Shown: positions 1 through 7,785, counted from the stretch's first letter. The stretch: DNA of 64,000 bases from JAWKIW01 sp046331175 (GCA_046331175.1 JAXLRI010000014.1:77993-141992), one strand, 5' to 3'. Made by a program: numbers and translations. Notes: generated by a model from the sequence alone, not told the origin.

Positions 1-2
1 AC

Positions 3-863
3 CTCTACTTCCTGTGCGCTCACCCCGACCTCACCCCGTCGTCGGCGGTGGCGCTCACCCTGCGGGCGGTCGGCGGTCTCACCACCCGCCAGATCGCCCA
101 GGCCTACCTCGTGCCGGAGGCGACCATGGCCCAGCGGATCAGCCGGGCCAAGCGCACGGTCGAGCGCGCCGGCCTCGAGCGCACGGGGAGCGTGAGCACG
201 GTCATGCGCGTGCTCTACCTCGTGTTCAACGAGGGCTACTCGGGTGACGTCGACCTCGCGGCCGAAGCGATCCGCCTGACCCGTGAGCTCGCCGCCATGA
301 CCGACGACCCCGAGGTGGACGGCCTGCTCGCCCTCATGCTGTTGCACCACGCCCGGCGCGCCAGCCGCACCGGGCCCGACGGCGAGCTGATCCCCCTCGA
401 TCGACAGGACCGCCGCCGATGGGACCCCCAGCTCATCGCCGAGGGCATCGCCGTGCTGCAGGCCGCCCTGGCTCGAGACCGCCTCGGCGAGTTCCAGGCC
501 CAGGCCGCCATCGCCGCGCTCCACGCCGATGCCCCGACCTTCGACGAGACCGACTGGGTGCAGATCGTCGAGTGGTACGACGAGCTGCTCGAGCTCACCG
601 ACACCCCGATCGTGCGGCTCAACCGCGCGGTGGCGGTGGGCCAGGCCGACGGAGCCCTCGCCGGGTTGGCCGCCCTCGCCGAGGTCGACGAGGGCGTGCC
701 GCGCCGGACCGCCGTCGCCGCCCACCTGCACGAGCGCAACGGCGATCTCGAGCGGGCGGCGCGGCTCTACGCCACCGCGGCCCTCGAGGCGCCGAACCTC
801 GCCGAGCGCGACCACCAGACCCGCCAGGCGGCCCGGGTCAACCAGCTCCGCCGCGACCGCTGA
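3..863 (+). CDS. ECF42-type RNA polymerase sigma factor, 5' partial
   Basis: The open frame runs in from the left edge, so the start and the sigma region 2 domain are missing. What remains begins at the end of region 4, a helix-turn-helix with 'GGLTTRQIAQAYLVPEATMAQ'-type residues followed by 'RISRAKR'. The rest is the long alpha-helical extension (DUF6596) with 'YLVFNEGYSG' that marks the ECF42 family. These sigma factors usually sit next to a YCII/DGPF-domain partner instead of an anti-sigma factor; any such gene would lie left of the window. The helical tail contains TPR-like repeats up to the stop. The family call is firm from the motif pair; target genes cannot be told. Confidence 0.9.
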   Translation, partial: LYFLCAHPDLTPSSAVALTLRAVGGLTTRQIAQAYLVPEATMAQRISRAKRTVERAGLERTGSVSTVMRVLYLVFNEGYSGDVDLAAEAIRLTRELAAMTDDPEVDGLLALMLLHHARRASRTGPDGELIPLDRQDRRRWDPQLIAEGIAVLQAALARDRLGEFQAQAAIAALHADAPTFDETDWVQIVEWYDELLELTDTPIVRLNRAVAVGQADGALAGLAALAEVDEGVPRRTAVAAHLHERNGDLERAARLYATAALEAPNLAERDHQTRQAARVNQLRRDR

Positions 864-887
864 CGAGCCTCACCGCGCGGACCGGCG

Positions 888-1241
888 TCAGCCGGCCCGG
901 TCGGCCCGTGCCTCGAGGGCGCCGCTCACGGCCGGCACGAACAGCGCCAGGCCGACGCCGAACACCGCGGCGCCGAAGAGGCACAGCCACCCCGTCGCCG
1001 TCGCGCCGGCCGCGCTGAGGACGAGGCCCACAAGGGCCACCGTCGCCGCCGCCACGGACCAGCGGACACGGCCGGCGCGTGCCGTCGCGGGGTCACCGGA
1101 CGGGGGCGGGGCGGTCGCCACCGATCGCTCGATGGCGTCGAAGGCCCGCCGCTCGGCCGCGGTCAGCGGGACGACGTCGTGGGATCCGGGTCCCCAGCGG
1201 TGCTGCCCGTCCTCGTCTGACCGCGGCCGCACCTCGGTCAC
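888..1241 (-). CDS. DUF3040-like small membrane protein
   Basis: A 117-residue protein starting at a GTG that overlaps the stop of the upstream gene (GTGA), so the two are probably translationally coupled. After a short polar leader comes 'PLTAAERRAFDAIERS', a helix like that opening actinobacterial DUF3040 proteins. Two adjacent hydrophobic segments follow (about residues 60-83 and 86-107), giving a two-helix hairpin in the membrane. The function of DUF3040 proteins is unknown. The DUF assignment rests on layout and one motif; the membrane topology is clear. Confidence 0.72.
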   Translation of the reverse strand: MTEVRPRSDEDGQHRWGPGSHDVVPLTAAERRAFDAIERSVATAPPPSGDPATARAGRVRWSVAAATVALVGLVLSAAGATATGWLCLFGAAVFGVGLALFVPAVSGALEARADRAG

Positions 1242-1714
1242 CAGCTGGTGGGGGCGACGACCCGCCGGACCGGGCGGAGCAGCAGGCCGACCGCCACCAG
1301 CACGCCACCGACGAGCACGGCCATCCAGCCGTGGCGATCGATCACGACGAGGCGACCGGTCGAGGGACCGGCGAGGAAGACGGCGATCCCGAGGCAGATC
1401 AGGATCGCCCCGACCACCAGCTTGGACTCGCGGTCCCAGCTCGCCCCGGCCACCAGGGCGAACAGGCCGGCGACGACCGTCGCCAGCGCCACGCCGACGG
1501 TGAAGGGCATGCCGGCCACCTCGACCGGCGGCGCATCGAAGCCCTGACCCCAGTCGAGGCGGACCACGGCGATCAGGCCGATGATGAACGGGACCGCACC
1601 GGCGACCCCGCCGATCACGCGCAAGGCGAGGTTCCACGCGTCCCGAGCCTCGGGGCTCGGCCCGTCGTACACGACGTCGTCGGCGACGGGGGGTCTCGTC
1701 GAGATGCGGGCCAT
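1238..1714 (-). CDS. Four-helix membrane protein, unknown
   Basis: 158 residues. The ATG at 1714 was chosen because GGGAGGAA lies just upstream; the frame stays open further upstream but with non-protein-like composition. About 35 polar residues precede four hydrophobic segments (near residues 30-55, 65-90, 95-115 and 125-145). No domain was recognised. It shares a GTGA junction with the DUF3040-like gene downstream, forming a two-gene membrane operon. It could equally be a stress-linked envelope protein like its neighbours; the sequence does not decide. Confidence 0.75.
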   Translation of the reverse strand: MARISTRPPVADDVVYDGPSPEARDAWNLALRVIGGVAGAVPFIIGLIAVVRLDWGQGFDAPPVEVAGMPFTVGVALATVVAGLFALVAGASWDRESKLVVGAILICLGIAVFLAGPSTGRLVVIDRHGWMAVLVGGVLVAVGLLLRPVRRVVAPTSW

Positions 1715-1872
1715 GGCGGTTCCTCCCGGTGGTCGGTGCTCGGTGCGCCGGGCCGGTGCCGTCCAGGGATCTGCACCGGACGGCACCGGCGGTTCGGCGA
1801 CTGGCTCGTCGCGTACCCGCGCGCCGTGCCGGTCAGACCACGCGCTGCCCCGCGGGCCGACCTCCGGGCCCC

Positions 1873-2436
1873 TCACGGGCGACGCGTCCGCAGGGGGACG
1901 AGCACCCAGAGCACGGCCAGGAGCACAGCGGTGGCCGTGGTGAGCGCGAGCGCCACCGCGCCGCCGGCGACCATGCGGACGATGACGGCCTCGGCGGTCA
2001 GCAACGACAGGCCCAGCAGCACGATGCCGACGCGCGTCACGACGATGGCGTCCGCCAACCGGCGCCGGCGCGCCTGACGTCGACCGAACCGGTGGACGGC
2101 CGTCGGCGTCACGAAGAAGACGACGGCGGACATCCCGCTCAGGAGGGCAGCGAGGTACAGCGTGGTCCCCAGCCGGTCCAGCTCGCCGAACCGGTTGGCG
2201 AACGGCGCGGTGAGCAGGAAGGCCACCAGCACCTGCGCGCCGGGCAGCAGCACCCGCAGCTCCTGCATCAGGCCGTAGTAGCGGCGCCGGAGCTCCTCGC
2301 GATCGGCGTGGTCGTCGAGGTCGCCGCTCGACCGGTCGTCGTCGTGCCGGTCGTCGACGTGCCGGTCGTCGACGTGCCCGTCGTCGACCTGCGGATCGTG
2401 GAGCCCGCCGGGCCAGGCGAGGGATCGCTCGGTCAC
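1873..2436 (-). CDS. DUF6328 family membrane protein
   Basis: 187 residues with a GTG start. The first 40 residues are Asp/His rich with a repeated 'VDDRH' unit (DNA period 15 nt). The core 'LMQELRVLLPGAQVLVAFLLTAPFANRF' matches DUF6328, followed by three more hydrophobic helices, giving about four in total. The family is common in actinobacteria and often induced with general stress genes; its function is unknown. A GGGTAG hexamer lies 10 nt upstream of the GTG, so the message is probably leaderless and SigF dependent. Confidence 0.85.
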   Translation of the reverse strand: MTERSLAWPGGLHDPQVDDGHVDDRHVDDRHDDDRSSGDLDDHADREELRRRYYGLMQELRVLLPGAQVLVAFLLTAPFANRFGELDRLGTTLYLAALLSGMSAVVFFVTPTAVHRFGRRQARRRRLADAIVVTRVGIVLLGLSLLTAEAVIVRMVAGGAVALALTTATAVLLAVLWVLVPLRTRRP

Positions 2437-2446
2437 CCGGCGGGCC

Positions 2447-2452
2447 CTACCC
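2447..2452 (-). promoter_or_regulatory. Candidate SigF -10 box for the DUF6328 gene
   Basis: GGGTAG on the minus strand ends 10 nt before the GTG at 2436. Actinobacterial SigF/SigB promoters carry GGGTA at -10. The -35 is weak (CGTCT, 15-nt spacer). The spacing implies that transcription starts at or next to the start codon. It pairs with the divergent box at 2498. Confidence 0.5.
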
Positions 2453-2497
2453 AGCCCGGCGGCGGCGAGACGTCACCGGCGCGGTGGGGCCGCCGCC

Positions 2498-2503
2498 GGG
2501 TAG
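2498..2503 (+). promoter_or_regulatory. Candidate SigF -10 box for the HiPIP-like gene
   Basis: GGGTAG ends 9 nt before the ATG at 2513, predicting a leaderless transcript. The upstream GTG at 2504 abuts the hexamer and would precede the transcription start, which argues for the ATG as the real start. No convincing -35 match was found. Confidence 0.5.
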
Positions 2504-2512
2504 GTGCCGGCC

Positions 2513-2752
2513 ATGAGCTACGACGACATCCCGCCCCCCGAACCCAAGCCGATCGACGAGACCCGCTCGCTCGAGCTGCGCCAGATGGCCGACCGGGCCG
2601 TGCTCCGCGGTCACCCCATGGGTGAGGAGCGCTGCGACAACTGCCTCTATTACCTCGACGACAGCGCCGACCTGTCGTACTGCTGGCACAGCCAGCTGCG
2701 GATCCTCGTCGGCGCCGAGTGGTGGTGCCAGTGGTGGGAGCGGGCGACCTGA
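2513..2752 (+). CDS. Small four-cysteine protein, HiPIP-like motif
   Basis: 79 residues. The N-terminal half is polar. The C-terminal half holds four cysteines spaced C-x2-C-x12-C-x14-C-x2-W, with aromatic residues around them ('CDNCLYY' and 'WWCQWW'). High-potential iron-sulfur proteins use C-x2-C-x(14-16)-C-x(13)-C with a Trp two or three residues after the last Cys, so a [4Fe-4S] or zinc site is plausible. There is no Tat or Sec signal, unlike classical HiPIPs, so it probably stays in the cytoplasm. It is transcribed divergently from the DUF6328 gene from a likely leaderless promoter. The cofactor is inferred from spacing alone. Confidence 0.75.
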   Translation: MSYDDIPPPEPKPIDETRSLELRQMADRAVLRGHPMGEERCDNCLYYLDDSADLSYCWHSQLRILVGAEWWCQWWERAT

Positions 2753-2773
2753 GGTGCCGGCCGGCCGACCGGC

Positions 2774-2800
2774 GGTCTGCTGACGGGCACCCCGGGGTAC
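2774..2800 (+). promoter_or_regulatory. Weak SigF-type promoter for the ChaB/Rho-N gene
   Basis: GGTCT, a 16-nt spacer and GGGTAC lie about 55 nt upstream of the ATG at 2855. The -10 resembles the SigF class but ends in C, and the -35 is only partly like GGTTT/GGTTC. Confidence 0.3.
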
Positions 2801-2854
2801 GGCCACGCCCGGGGCGGCGTGCAGCACGCCGCCGTCGATCGAAGGGAGACCGCG

Positions 2855-3232
2855 ATGCCAGCGAAGGACGAAGCGCTTCCCGGCACCCTGCAGCGCTCGC
2901 CGGCCAAGGCCCGCCGGACCTACACCAAGGCCCTCGACGCCGCCCACGACGAGTACGACTCCGAGGAGCGGGCCCACCGCACCGCCTACGCCGCCCTGAA
3001 GCACGGCTTCGAGAATGTGGGCGACCACTGGGAGCCCAAGGACGAGCCCGGCCCGTCGGACCGACGGGCGGCCGGCGGGCGCTCGACCGACGCCGAGACC
3101 GCGGGCGGCGTGGACGAGCTCGGCCACACCCGGGCCGAGCTGTACGACCGGGCCCGTGACCTGGGGATCCACGGCCGGTCGCGCATGACCAAGCACGAGC
3201 TGGCCCGGGCCATCGCCCGGGCCCAGGACTGA
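2855..3232 (+). CDS. ChaB domain / Rho N-terminal domain protein
   Basis: 125 residues; ATG preceded by GGGAG. Residues about 5-55 ('LPGTLQRSPAKARRTYTKALDAAHDEY...HRTAYAALKHGF') form a ChaB domain, a small helical fold originally linked to cation transport and common in actinobacterial stress regulons. After a Gly/Asp-rich linker, the last 30 residues ('TRAELYDRARDLGIHGRSRMTKHELARAIARAQ') are a Rho-N/SAP-like helical module that may bind nucleic acid. ChaB plus Rho-N fusions are typical small general-stress proteins. A weak SigF-like promoter is present upstream. Molecular role unknown. Confidence 0.88.
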   Translation: MPAKDEALPGTLQRSPAKARRTYTKALDAAHDEYDSEERAHRTAYAALKHGFENVGDHWEPKDEPGPSDRRAAGGRSTDAETAGGVDELGHTRAELYDRARDLGIHGRSRMTKHELARAIARAQD

Positions 3233-3258
3233 CGTCCGCCGGCCTCGGACCGCGAGCG

Positions 3259-4977
3259 GTGGGCAGGCCCGGCTCGAACGACCCGCGACCCGAGCGGGGA
3301 GGTGCCGCGACGCGGCCGGCCGCTGCGGGTGGTGAGGTCGTCGCACGCCTGCTCGACCACCTCGAGCACAGCCCCGACCTGATCGCGGTCGTCGACCCCG
3401 CGGGCAACGTCCGGTACCTGAACCAGGTGGCCCAGGAGGCGGTGGCGCGCCACGGGCTCGACCGCCCCGACCTGTCCCTGACCGACCTCCTCGAGCCCGA
3501 GGCCTTCCTCACCTACCAGGACCTCGTGCGGCCCGCTCTGCTGCGCGACGAGGTGTGGCAGGGCCCGCTGCGCCTCCGCCTCGACAGCGACCAGGAGCGC
3601 TGGGTCACCATGACCGGCGACGGTGCGGGCGGCGGAGACGGCTGGTTGGTGGCCGCCGCTCGACCCTCGTCGCTGGACCGCCCCCACCCGGGCGACCACC
3701 TGGCCCGCGGGCGCGACGAGCTGACCGGGCTGACCACCCGCGGCGGGCTGGCCGAGCGGCTCGAGGTCGCCCTGGCGCGGGCCCGCCGCTCCGGGCGGCC
3801 GGTCGCCGTCGCCTTCGTCGACCTCGACGACCTGAAGGCCATCAACGACCGGTTCGGCCACCTCGCCGGCGACGTCGTGCTGACCGAGGTCGCCCACCGG
3901 CTGTCCGACGCGGTGCGGGCCATCGACCTGGTGGCCCGCACGGGCGGGGACGAGTTCGTGGTCGTCTTCGACGGCGTCGAGGACGACGACGAGGCCGAGG
4001 CCCTCCTCGTGCGCCTGCAGGCCGCCGTCGAGAGCGGCGCCATCGGCATCGACGAGGGGCTGGTGCACGTGTCGGTGAGCGTCGGCATCGCCACCAGCGC
4101 CGGGCACGACGCCCCCGAGGTGCTGCTGCGCCGCGCCGACGCGGCCATGTACGACGCCAAGGGCGAGCGTCGGCGACCGCCGGGCCGCGACGACCACCAC
4201 TGGGAGGGGGAGGCCCCGACCGTCCGGGACGTCGCCGTCGCCCTCACCCAGGGCCGCATCGCCCCGGGCTACTGGGCCGTCACGACCAGCGACCGGTCGC
4301 ACCTCGCCGGCGTGCAGGCCGCGGCCCGGTGGCACGGGCCCGACGGCATCTGGCGGCCGGCCGCCGACTTCGCCCCGCTGGTCGCCCGCACCGGGGTCGG
4401 CTTCTCGCTCGAGCTGGCCATCCTGAACCAGGTCGTGGCCGACGCTCCGTCGTGGATCCCCCAGCCGGGCCGGCTCTACGTGCACGCCTCCCGGTCGTTC
4501 CTCGAGCGGCGGGGGGTCGCCCGCTTCTTCGCCGAGGTGGTCGGCCGCGGGGGCGTGCCGGCGTCGTCGCTGGGCCTGGTGGTGGCGTCCGAGGACCTCG
4601 TGGGCCGGGTCGAGCTGGTGCAGCGGCCCCTGTGGGAGCTGCACGAGCTCGGCGTCCACCTGGTGGTCGGCCTGGGCCCCGGCTCGCCCCCGATCGTGCC
4701 CGACCTCGTCGAGGCGGTCTTCGACGAGGTCCGCCTCGAGCCCGCCTTCGCCCGGGCCGGCCTGGGCGGGGCCGGCCTCGCCGCCATCGCCGACGCGGCC
4801 GGCCGCGGCCACCGCCACGGCCTGCAGGTCCGCCTGGCCGGCGTCGGCGACGCCCGGCTCGCCGAGCGGGCCGCCAGCGCCGGCGTCGAGCTGCTCGAGG
4901 GGCCGATCGCCGCCCACCGCGTCGAGCGCGGCCCCGAGCGGCACCACCCGCGGGCCCCGTCGACGATCGCCAGCTGA
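3259..4977 (+). CDS. PAS-GGDEF-EAL protein with degenerate EAL domain
   Basis: 572 residues from a GTG. A PAS-like sensor ('LLDHLEHSPDLIAVVDPAGNVRYLN', about residues 28-130) is followed by a GGDEF domain (about 155-315) with an intact active-site 'RTGGDEF' and 'DLDDLKAINDRFGH', so it should make cyclic-di-GMP. The final 240 residues have an EAL fold layout, but the signature Glu-Ala-Leu is replaced by 'QAAARW' and later catalytic acidic residues are not obvious. The phosphodiesterase is therefore probably dead and may act as a sensor. No membrane segment, so it is cytoplasmic. The coding sequence runs straight into a 15-bp repeat array. Confidence 0.9.
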   Translation: MGRPGSNDPRPERGGAATRPAAAGGEVVARLLDHLEHSPDLIAVVDPAGNVRYLNQVAQEAVARHGLDRPDLSLTDLLEPEAFLTYQDLVRPALLRDEVWQGPLRLRLDSDQERWVTMTGDGAGGGDGWLVAAARPSSLDRPHPGDHLARGRDELTGLTTRGGLAERLEVALARARRSGRPVAVAFVDLDDLKAINDRFGHLAGDVVLTEVAHRLSDAVRAIDLVARTGGDEFVVVFDGVEDDDEAEALLVRLQAAVESGAIGIDEGLVHVSVSVGIATSAGHDAPEVLLRRADAAMYDAKGERRRPPGRDDHHWEGEAPTVRDVAVALTQGRIAPGYWAVTTSDRSHLAGVQAAARWHGPDGIWRPAADFAPLVARTGVGFSLELAILNQVVADAPSWIPQPGRLYVHASRSFLERRGVARFFAEVVGRGGVPASSLGLVVASEDLVGRVELVQRPLWELHELGVHLVVGLGPGSPPIVPDLVEAVFDEVRLEPAFARAGLGGAGLAAIADAAGRGHRHGLQVRLAGVGDARLAERAASAGVELLEGPIAAHRVERGPERHHPRAPSTIAS

Positions 4978-4988
4978 TCCGAGAGCGC

Positions 4989-5093
4989 CGACCCCGAGCC
5001 CGACGATCTCGAGCCCGGCGATCCCGAGCGCGGCGATCCCGAGCGCGACGACCCCGAGCCCGGCGATCCCCAGACCGACGCTCCCGAGACCGA
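4989..5093. repeat. 15-bp imperfect tandem repeat, about 7 copies
   Basis: Unit close to CGATCCCGAGCGCGG repeated about seven times directly after the GGDEF gene. All six frames give low-complexity Asp/Pro/Arg peptides and no gene is supported. The period is a codon multiple, as in other short arrays in this window. Confidence 0.75.
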
Positions 5094-5223
5094 CGACCCG
5101 GCGCCGGGCGCGGCCGAGGGCGCAGCACCCCCCGGTGAGGTGGAGCGCTGCGCCCTCGGCACCGTCGCCGCCGGGCGGCGACGACCAGTCGTGCTGGTCA
5201 GCGGTGGCGATCAGCCGTGCTGG

Positions 5224-5394
5224 TCAATCCTTGTGCAGGGCGTCCTTGACCTTGTCGACGGCCTCGCCGGCCTTCTCCTTGATGGTGCCGGCGCCCCGGT
5301 CGACCTTGCCCTCTCGCTCGAGGTCCTTGTCGCCGGTGATGTCGCCGGCGGCCTCCTTGATGCGGCCCTTCGCCTGGTCGATCTTCTCACCCAT
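5224..5394 (-). CDS. CsbD family stress protein
   Basis: 56 residues, the usual family length. 'KIDQAKGRIKEAAGDITGDKDLEREGKVD' is the CsbD core and a second Lys/Glu helix 'IKEKAGEAVDKVKDAL' follows. CsbD proteins are very abundant, hydrophilic, largely unfolded or helical, and are classical members of the SigB/SigF general stress regulon; their biochemical function is unknown. A GGGTAG box lies about 60 nt upstream. Start chosen at the ATG giving the family length. Confidence 0.93.
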   Translation of the reverse strand: MGEKIDQAKGRIKEAAGDITGDKDLEREGKVDRGAGTIKEKAGEAVDKVKDALHKD

Positions 5395-5453
5395 CTGCTG
5401 CTCCGTTCTCCGGTCGGGGACCGGGCTCGTGCCCGGTCGTCGGTGCTCGATCC

Positions 5454-5459
5454 CTACCC
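5454..5459 (-). promoter_or_regulatory. Candidate SigF -10 box for csbD-like gene
   Basis: GGGTAG on the minus strand, giving a leader of about 50 nt before the CsbD ATG. No good -35 was found. The support is the identity of the hexamer and the known regulation of the CsbD family. Confidence 0.4.
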
Positions 5460-5537
5460 GGGGGCCGACCCGTGCATGTGGCGACATCCGTCGCATCGGC
5501 ACGCCCTGCCGCCAGGTCGCCGGCCCGATCGGACGGA

Positions 5538-5855
5538 TCAGGCGGTGCGGGCCCGGGCCCGCACCGCGTCCTGCTCCCGATCGATGTCGGCGTCGGAGGA
5601 GTCCTCGAGGTCGAGGAGCTCGGGATCGGCGCGGTCGAGGGCCTCGAGGATGGCGTCGAGCTTGGTCTGCACGGCTCGGCCGTCCCGGTTCTGGGTGTTC
5701 TGGATGACGAAGACCATGACGAAGGTGACGATCGTCGTGCCCGTGTTGATCACCAGCTGCCACGTGTCCGAGAAGTGGAACACCGGGCCCGAGGTGGCCC
5801 AGACGACGATCACCAGGAGGGCGCCGCCATGGCGGGGACCCGCTGCGGCGCGCGG
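5538..5855 (-). CDS. Low-affinity iron permease family fragment, N-terminus short
   Basis: The conserved core 'GPVFHFSDTWQLVINTGTTIVTFVMVFVIQNTQNRD' identifies PF04120 (low-affinity iron permease), with two membrane helices and a cytoplasmic helical tail of about 55 residues. Family members normally have 20-30 more residues before 'VWA.TGPVF'. Here only 'GGALLVIVVWATS' is in frame, and the ATG at 5830 is out of frame and stops after six codons. The frame continues upstream into the 3' end of sigF, so the true start is unclear: a non-ATG start, a frameshift or a 5' truncation are all possible. It lies directly downstream of sigF on the same strand. Confidence 0.68.
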   Translation of the reverse strand, partial: PRAAAGPRHGGALLVIVVWATSGPVFHFSDTWQLVINTGTTIVTFVMVFVIQNTQNRDGRAVQTKLDAILEALDRADPELLDLEDSSDADIDREQDAVRARARTA

Positions 5856-5856
5856 C

Positions 5857-6639
5857 CTAGTCCTCCAGGGCGAGGTCGGCGTCGTCCTCGAGAAGCTCAC
5901 GGAGGTGCAGCAGGGTCTTGCGGAGGAGGCGGGAGAGGTAGGACTGGCTGACGCCGATCCGCTCGGCGATCTCGGGCTGGCTCATGCCCTCGAAGAACCG
6001 CAGGGCGATGATCTCCCGCTCGCGCTCGGGCAGCTGCTCGACCAGCTCGACCACGAGCATCCGCTGGTCGACCCGTCCGTAGCCAGGCTCGGTGCCGACG
6101 ACGAGGCGCTCGACGCGCGGCGCCTGGTCGTCGTCGTCGCCGCTGCGCGCCGGCTGGTCGAGGCTGCTCGCCCGGTGGGCGACGCCAGCCTCGAGCGCCT
6201 CCAGCACGTGGTCGACCGACTCGTCGAGGTCGTCGGCCAGCTCGGCCACGGTGGGCGAGCGCCCCAGCCGCTGGGTCAGCTCCTCCTCCGCCCGCCGCAG
6301 CTCGAGGTGCAGCTCCTGGGCGCGCCGGGGCGGCTTCACGGCCCAGGTGCGGTCGCGGAAGTAGCGCTTCAGCTCGCCCTCGATGGTGCGGCTGGCGAAG
6401 GTCCCGAACTCGATGCCGAGGTCGGGGTCGAAGCGGTCGATCGAGCGCAGCATCGTGAGCAGCGCCACCTGGCGGAGGTCGTCGCGCGGGACGCCTCGGC
6501 CCGAGTAGCGCCGCACGTAGTAGTCGGGGACGCTCAGGTGCTCCTCGACGATGCGGTTCCGGACCCGGCGGTCGCCCGTGCTGCGGTACTCCCGGAAGAG
6601 CTCGGCGACCTCGGCCCGACGATCACCCACCACCGTCAC
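5857..6639 (-). CDS. sigF: General-stress sigma factor, SigF/SigB family
   Basis: 260 residues, the normal size for a group 3 sigma-70. Region 2 includes 'YSGRGVPRDDLRQVALLTMLRSIDRFDPDLGIEFGTFA', region 3 'RRAQELHLELRRAEEELTQRLGRSPTVAELA', and region 4 'LPEREREIIALRFFEGMSQPEIAERIGVSQSYLSRLLRK'. It directs polymerase to stress promoters with GGGTA at -10. Several GTG codons at 6639-6630 could start translation; all overlap the end of the anti-sigma gene by up to 17 nt, as expected for a coupled sigma/anti-sigma pair. Last gene of a four-gene operon (acidic protein, rsbV, rsbW, sigF) led by its own promoter type, so it is probably autoregulated. Confidence 0.95.
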   Translation of the reverse strand: MTVVGDRRAEVAELFREYRSTGDRRVRNRIVEEHLSVPDYYVRRYSGRGVPRDDLRQVALLTMLRSIDRFDPDLGIEFGTFASRTIEGELKRYFRDRTWAVKPPRRAQELHLELRRAEEELTQRLGRSPTVAELADDLDESVDHVLEALEAGVAHRASSLDQPARSGDDDDQAPRVERLVVGTEPGYGRVDQRMLVVELVEQLPEREREIIALRFFEGMSQPEIAERIGVSQSYLSRLLRKTLLHLRELLEDDADLALED

Positions 6640-7009
6640 GGCGCTGCCCCCGCTTCACGAGGCGGAACGAGCGCCGACCATCACCGCCGTCGACGGCGAA
6701 CTCGTCGGCGACGATGCCGAGGAGCTCCTCGGCGACCCGGTGCAGCTGGGGTGCCGGACCATCGGCGTCGACCTCGCCGTCGATGCGGATGGTGGTGCCG
6801 TCGACCCAGTAGCGGAGCGCGAGCCGGCTGTGAGCCGGGACGTCGTCGATGACCGCGGCGCACAGCTCGTCGACGGCGACGCGGAGGTCCTCGATCGCCT
6901 CGAGGTCGAACCCGAGGTCGCCGGCGAGGCCGGCAGCCGTGAGGCGGGCCAGGCGCAGGTGGCGGGTCTGCGCTGGCATCGTCAGGTGCACGGCGTCGTC
7001 GGCGGGCAT
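6623..7009 (-). CDS. rsbW: Anti-sigma factor, RsbW-type GHKL kinase
   Basis: 128 residues from the ATG at 7009, preceded by GGGAGGAGA. A GTG at 7081 overlapping the rsbV stop is an alternative, adding 24 poorly ordered residues. The protein has the histidine-kinase-like ATPase core with 'IEDLRVAVDELCAAVID'. The classical N-box Asn is replaced, as in mycobacterial RsbW/UsfX. It should bind and hold SigF and phosphorylate the Ser of the anti-anti-sigma factor encoded upstream. Position between rsbV and sigF confirms the role. Confidence 0.9.
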   Translation of the reverse strand: MPADDAVHLTMPAQTRHLRLARLTAAGLAGDLGFDLEAIEDLRVAVDELCAAVIDDVPAHSRLALRYWVDGTTIRIDGEVDADGPAPQLHRVAEELLGIVADEFAVDGGDGRRSFRLVKRGQRRDGGG

Positions 7010-7077
7010 CCCCGTCTCCTCCCGGTCGGTGCCGGCAGTGTACGAAGCGTCGGCCGTCGCCCCCCGCTGCACGGCGG

Positions 7078-7485
7078 TCACGGCTCCACCGCGATGTGGT
7101 CGACCAGACCGGTGATCTCCAGCAGGCGGCGGGCCGTCTCGCTCGGCCTGCGCAGGACGAGACGCCCGCCCGCGGCGTCTAGGGCCTTCTGCGCGCTGAT
7201 GACCACGCGCAGCCCCGACGAGTCGATGAAGGTGAGGCCGGACAGCTCGAGCACCACCGTGGTGGGGACGGTGTCCCCCGCCGGCGCCCGGACTGCGTCG
7301 ATCTGCTCCTGCAGGAGCGGCGCGGTGTGGGGATCCAGCTCACCGGTCAGGACCAGGACGGTCTCGGGGCCGGTGGCCTCGACGGTGATGACGAGCGGAT
7401 GCTCCAGGTCGGCGTTCACGGGGGTCCCCTCCTCGGGGGCGCTGCCGGGTGGCGGCGCCGGGCGGTCGTCGATCGGTGCGCTCAC
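7078..7485 (-). CDS. rsbV: Anti-anti-sigma factor, STAS domain
   Basis: 135 residues with a GTG start forming GTGA with the preceding stop. After a Pro-rich leader of about 28 residues comes a complete STAS domain ('VLVLTGELDPHTAPLLQEQI', then 'LELSGLTFIDSSGLRVVISAQKAL'). The Ser in 'DSSGL' is the expected phosphorylation site for the kinase encoded downstream. When dephosphorylated it should displace SigF from RsbW. The SpoIIE-type phosphatase at 21453-23990 is a candidate activator, though no linkage other than proximity is visible. Confidence 0.93.
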   Translation of the reverse strand: MSAPIDDRPAPPPGSAPEEGTPVNADLEHPLVITVEATGPETVLVLTGELDPHTAPLLQEQIDAVRAPAGDTVPTTVVLELSGLTFIDSSGLRVVISAQKALDAAGGRLVLRRPSETARRLLEITGLVDHIAVEP

Positions 7486-7691
7486 GGTTCGATCTGACCC
7501 TCGCCGTCGACCTCGGCCCCGATGCGGTTCATCTCCTCGGCGTGCTCCACCACGGAGGGGTCGAGCGGGTTGCTGTCGGCCAGCCGCTCCTCCTCCGGCG
7601 TCGGCGCTCGGTCGGCGCGGTGCTCGACGCCGGCGCTGGCCTCCTCGGCGGCCACGGTCTCCTCGGTGGTCAGCTGGTCCGGGTCCTTCAT
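7482..7691 (-). CDS. Small acidic stress protein, unknown function
   Basis: 69 residues; ATG preceded by AGGAGCAGCCC. Strongly acidic, with 'RADRAPTPEEERLAD...LDPSVVEHAEEMNRIGAEVDGEGQI', a pattern seen in small actinobacterial proteins near general stress genes. It is the first gene of the sigF operon, ending in GTGA with rsbV. No enzymatic motif. It might be a further regulator or only a co-regulated stress protein. Confidence 0.8.
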   Translation of the reverse strand: MKDPDQLTTEETVAAEEASAGVEHRADRAPTPEEERLADSNPLDPSVVEHAEEMNRIGAEVDGEGQIEP

Positions 7692-7785
7692 GGGCTGCTC
7701 CTCGTGGTCCGGCGGTCCGAGGACCGGGCGCGGCGGATGCGAGCCGCGCCCGGGTCGTCGGTCCGCCGATGCGATCCCTCCGCCC

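Noticed and set aside
2986..5162. Long open frames antisense to the GGDEF gene
   Set aside because: High GC leaves many long open frames. Codon-position GC and domain matches support only the plus-strand gene.
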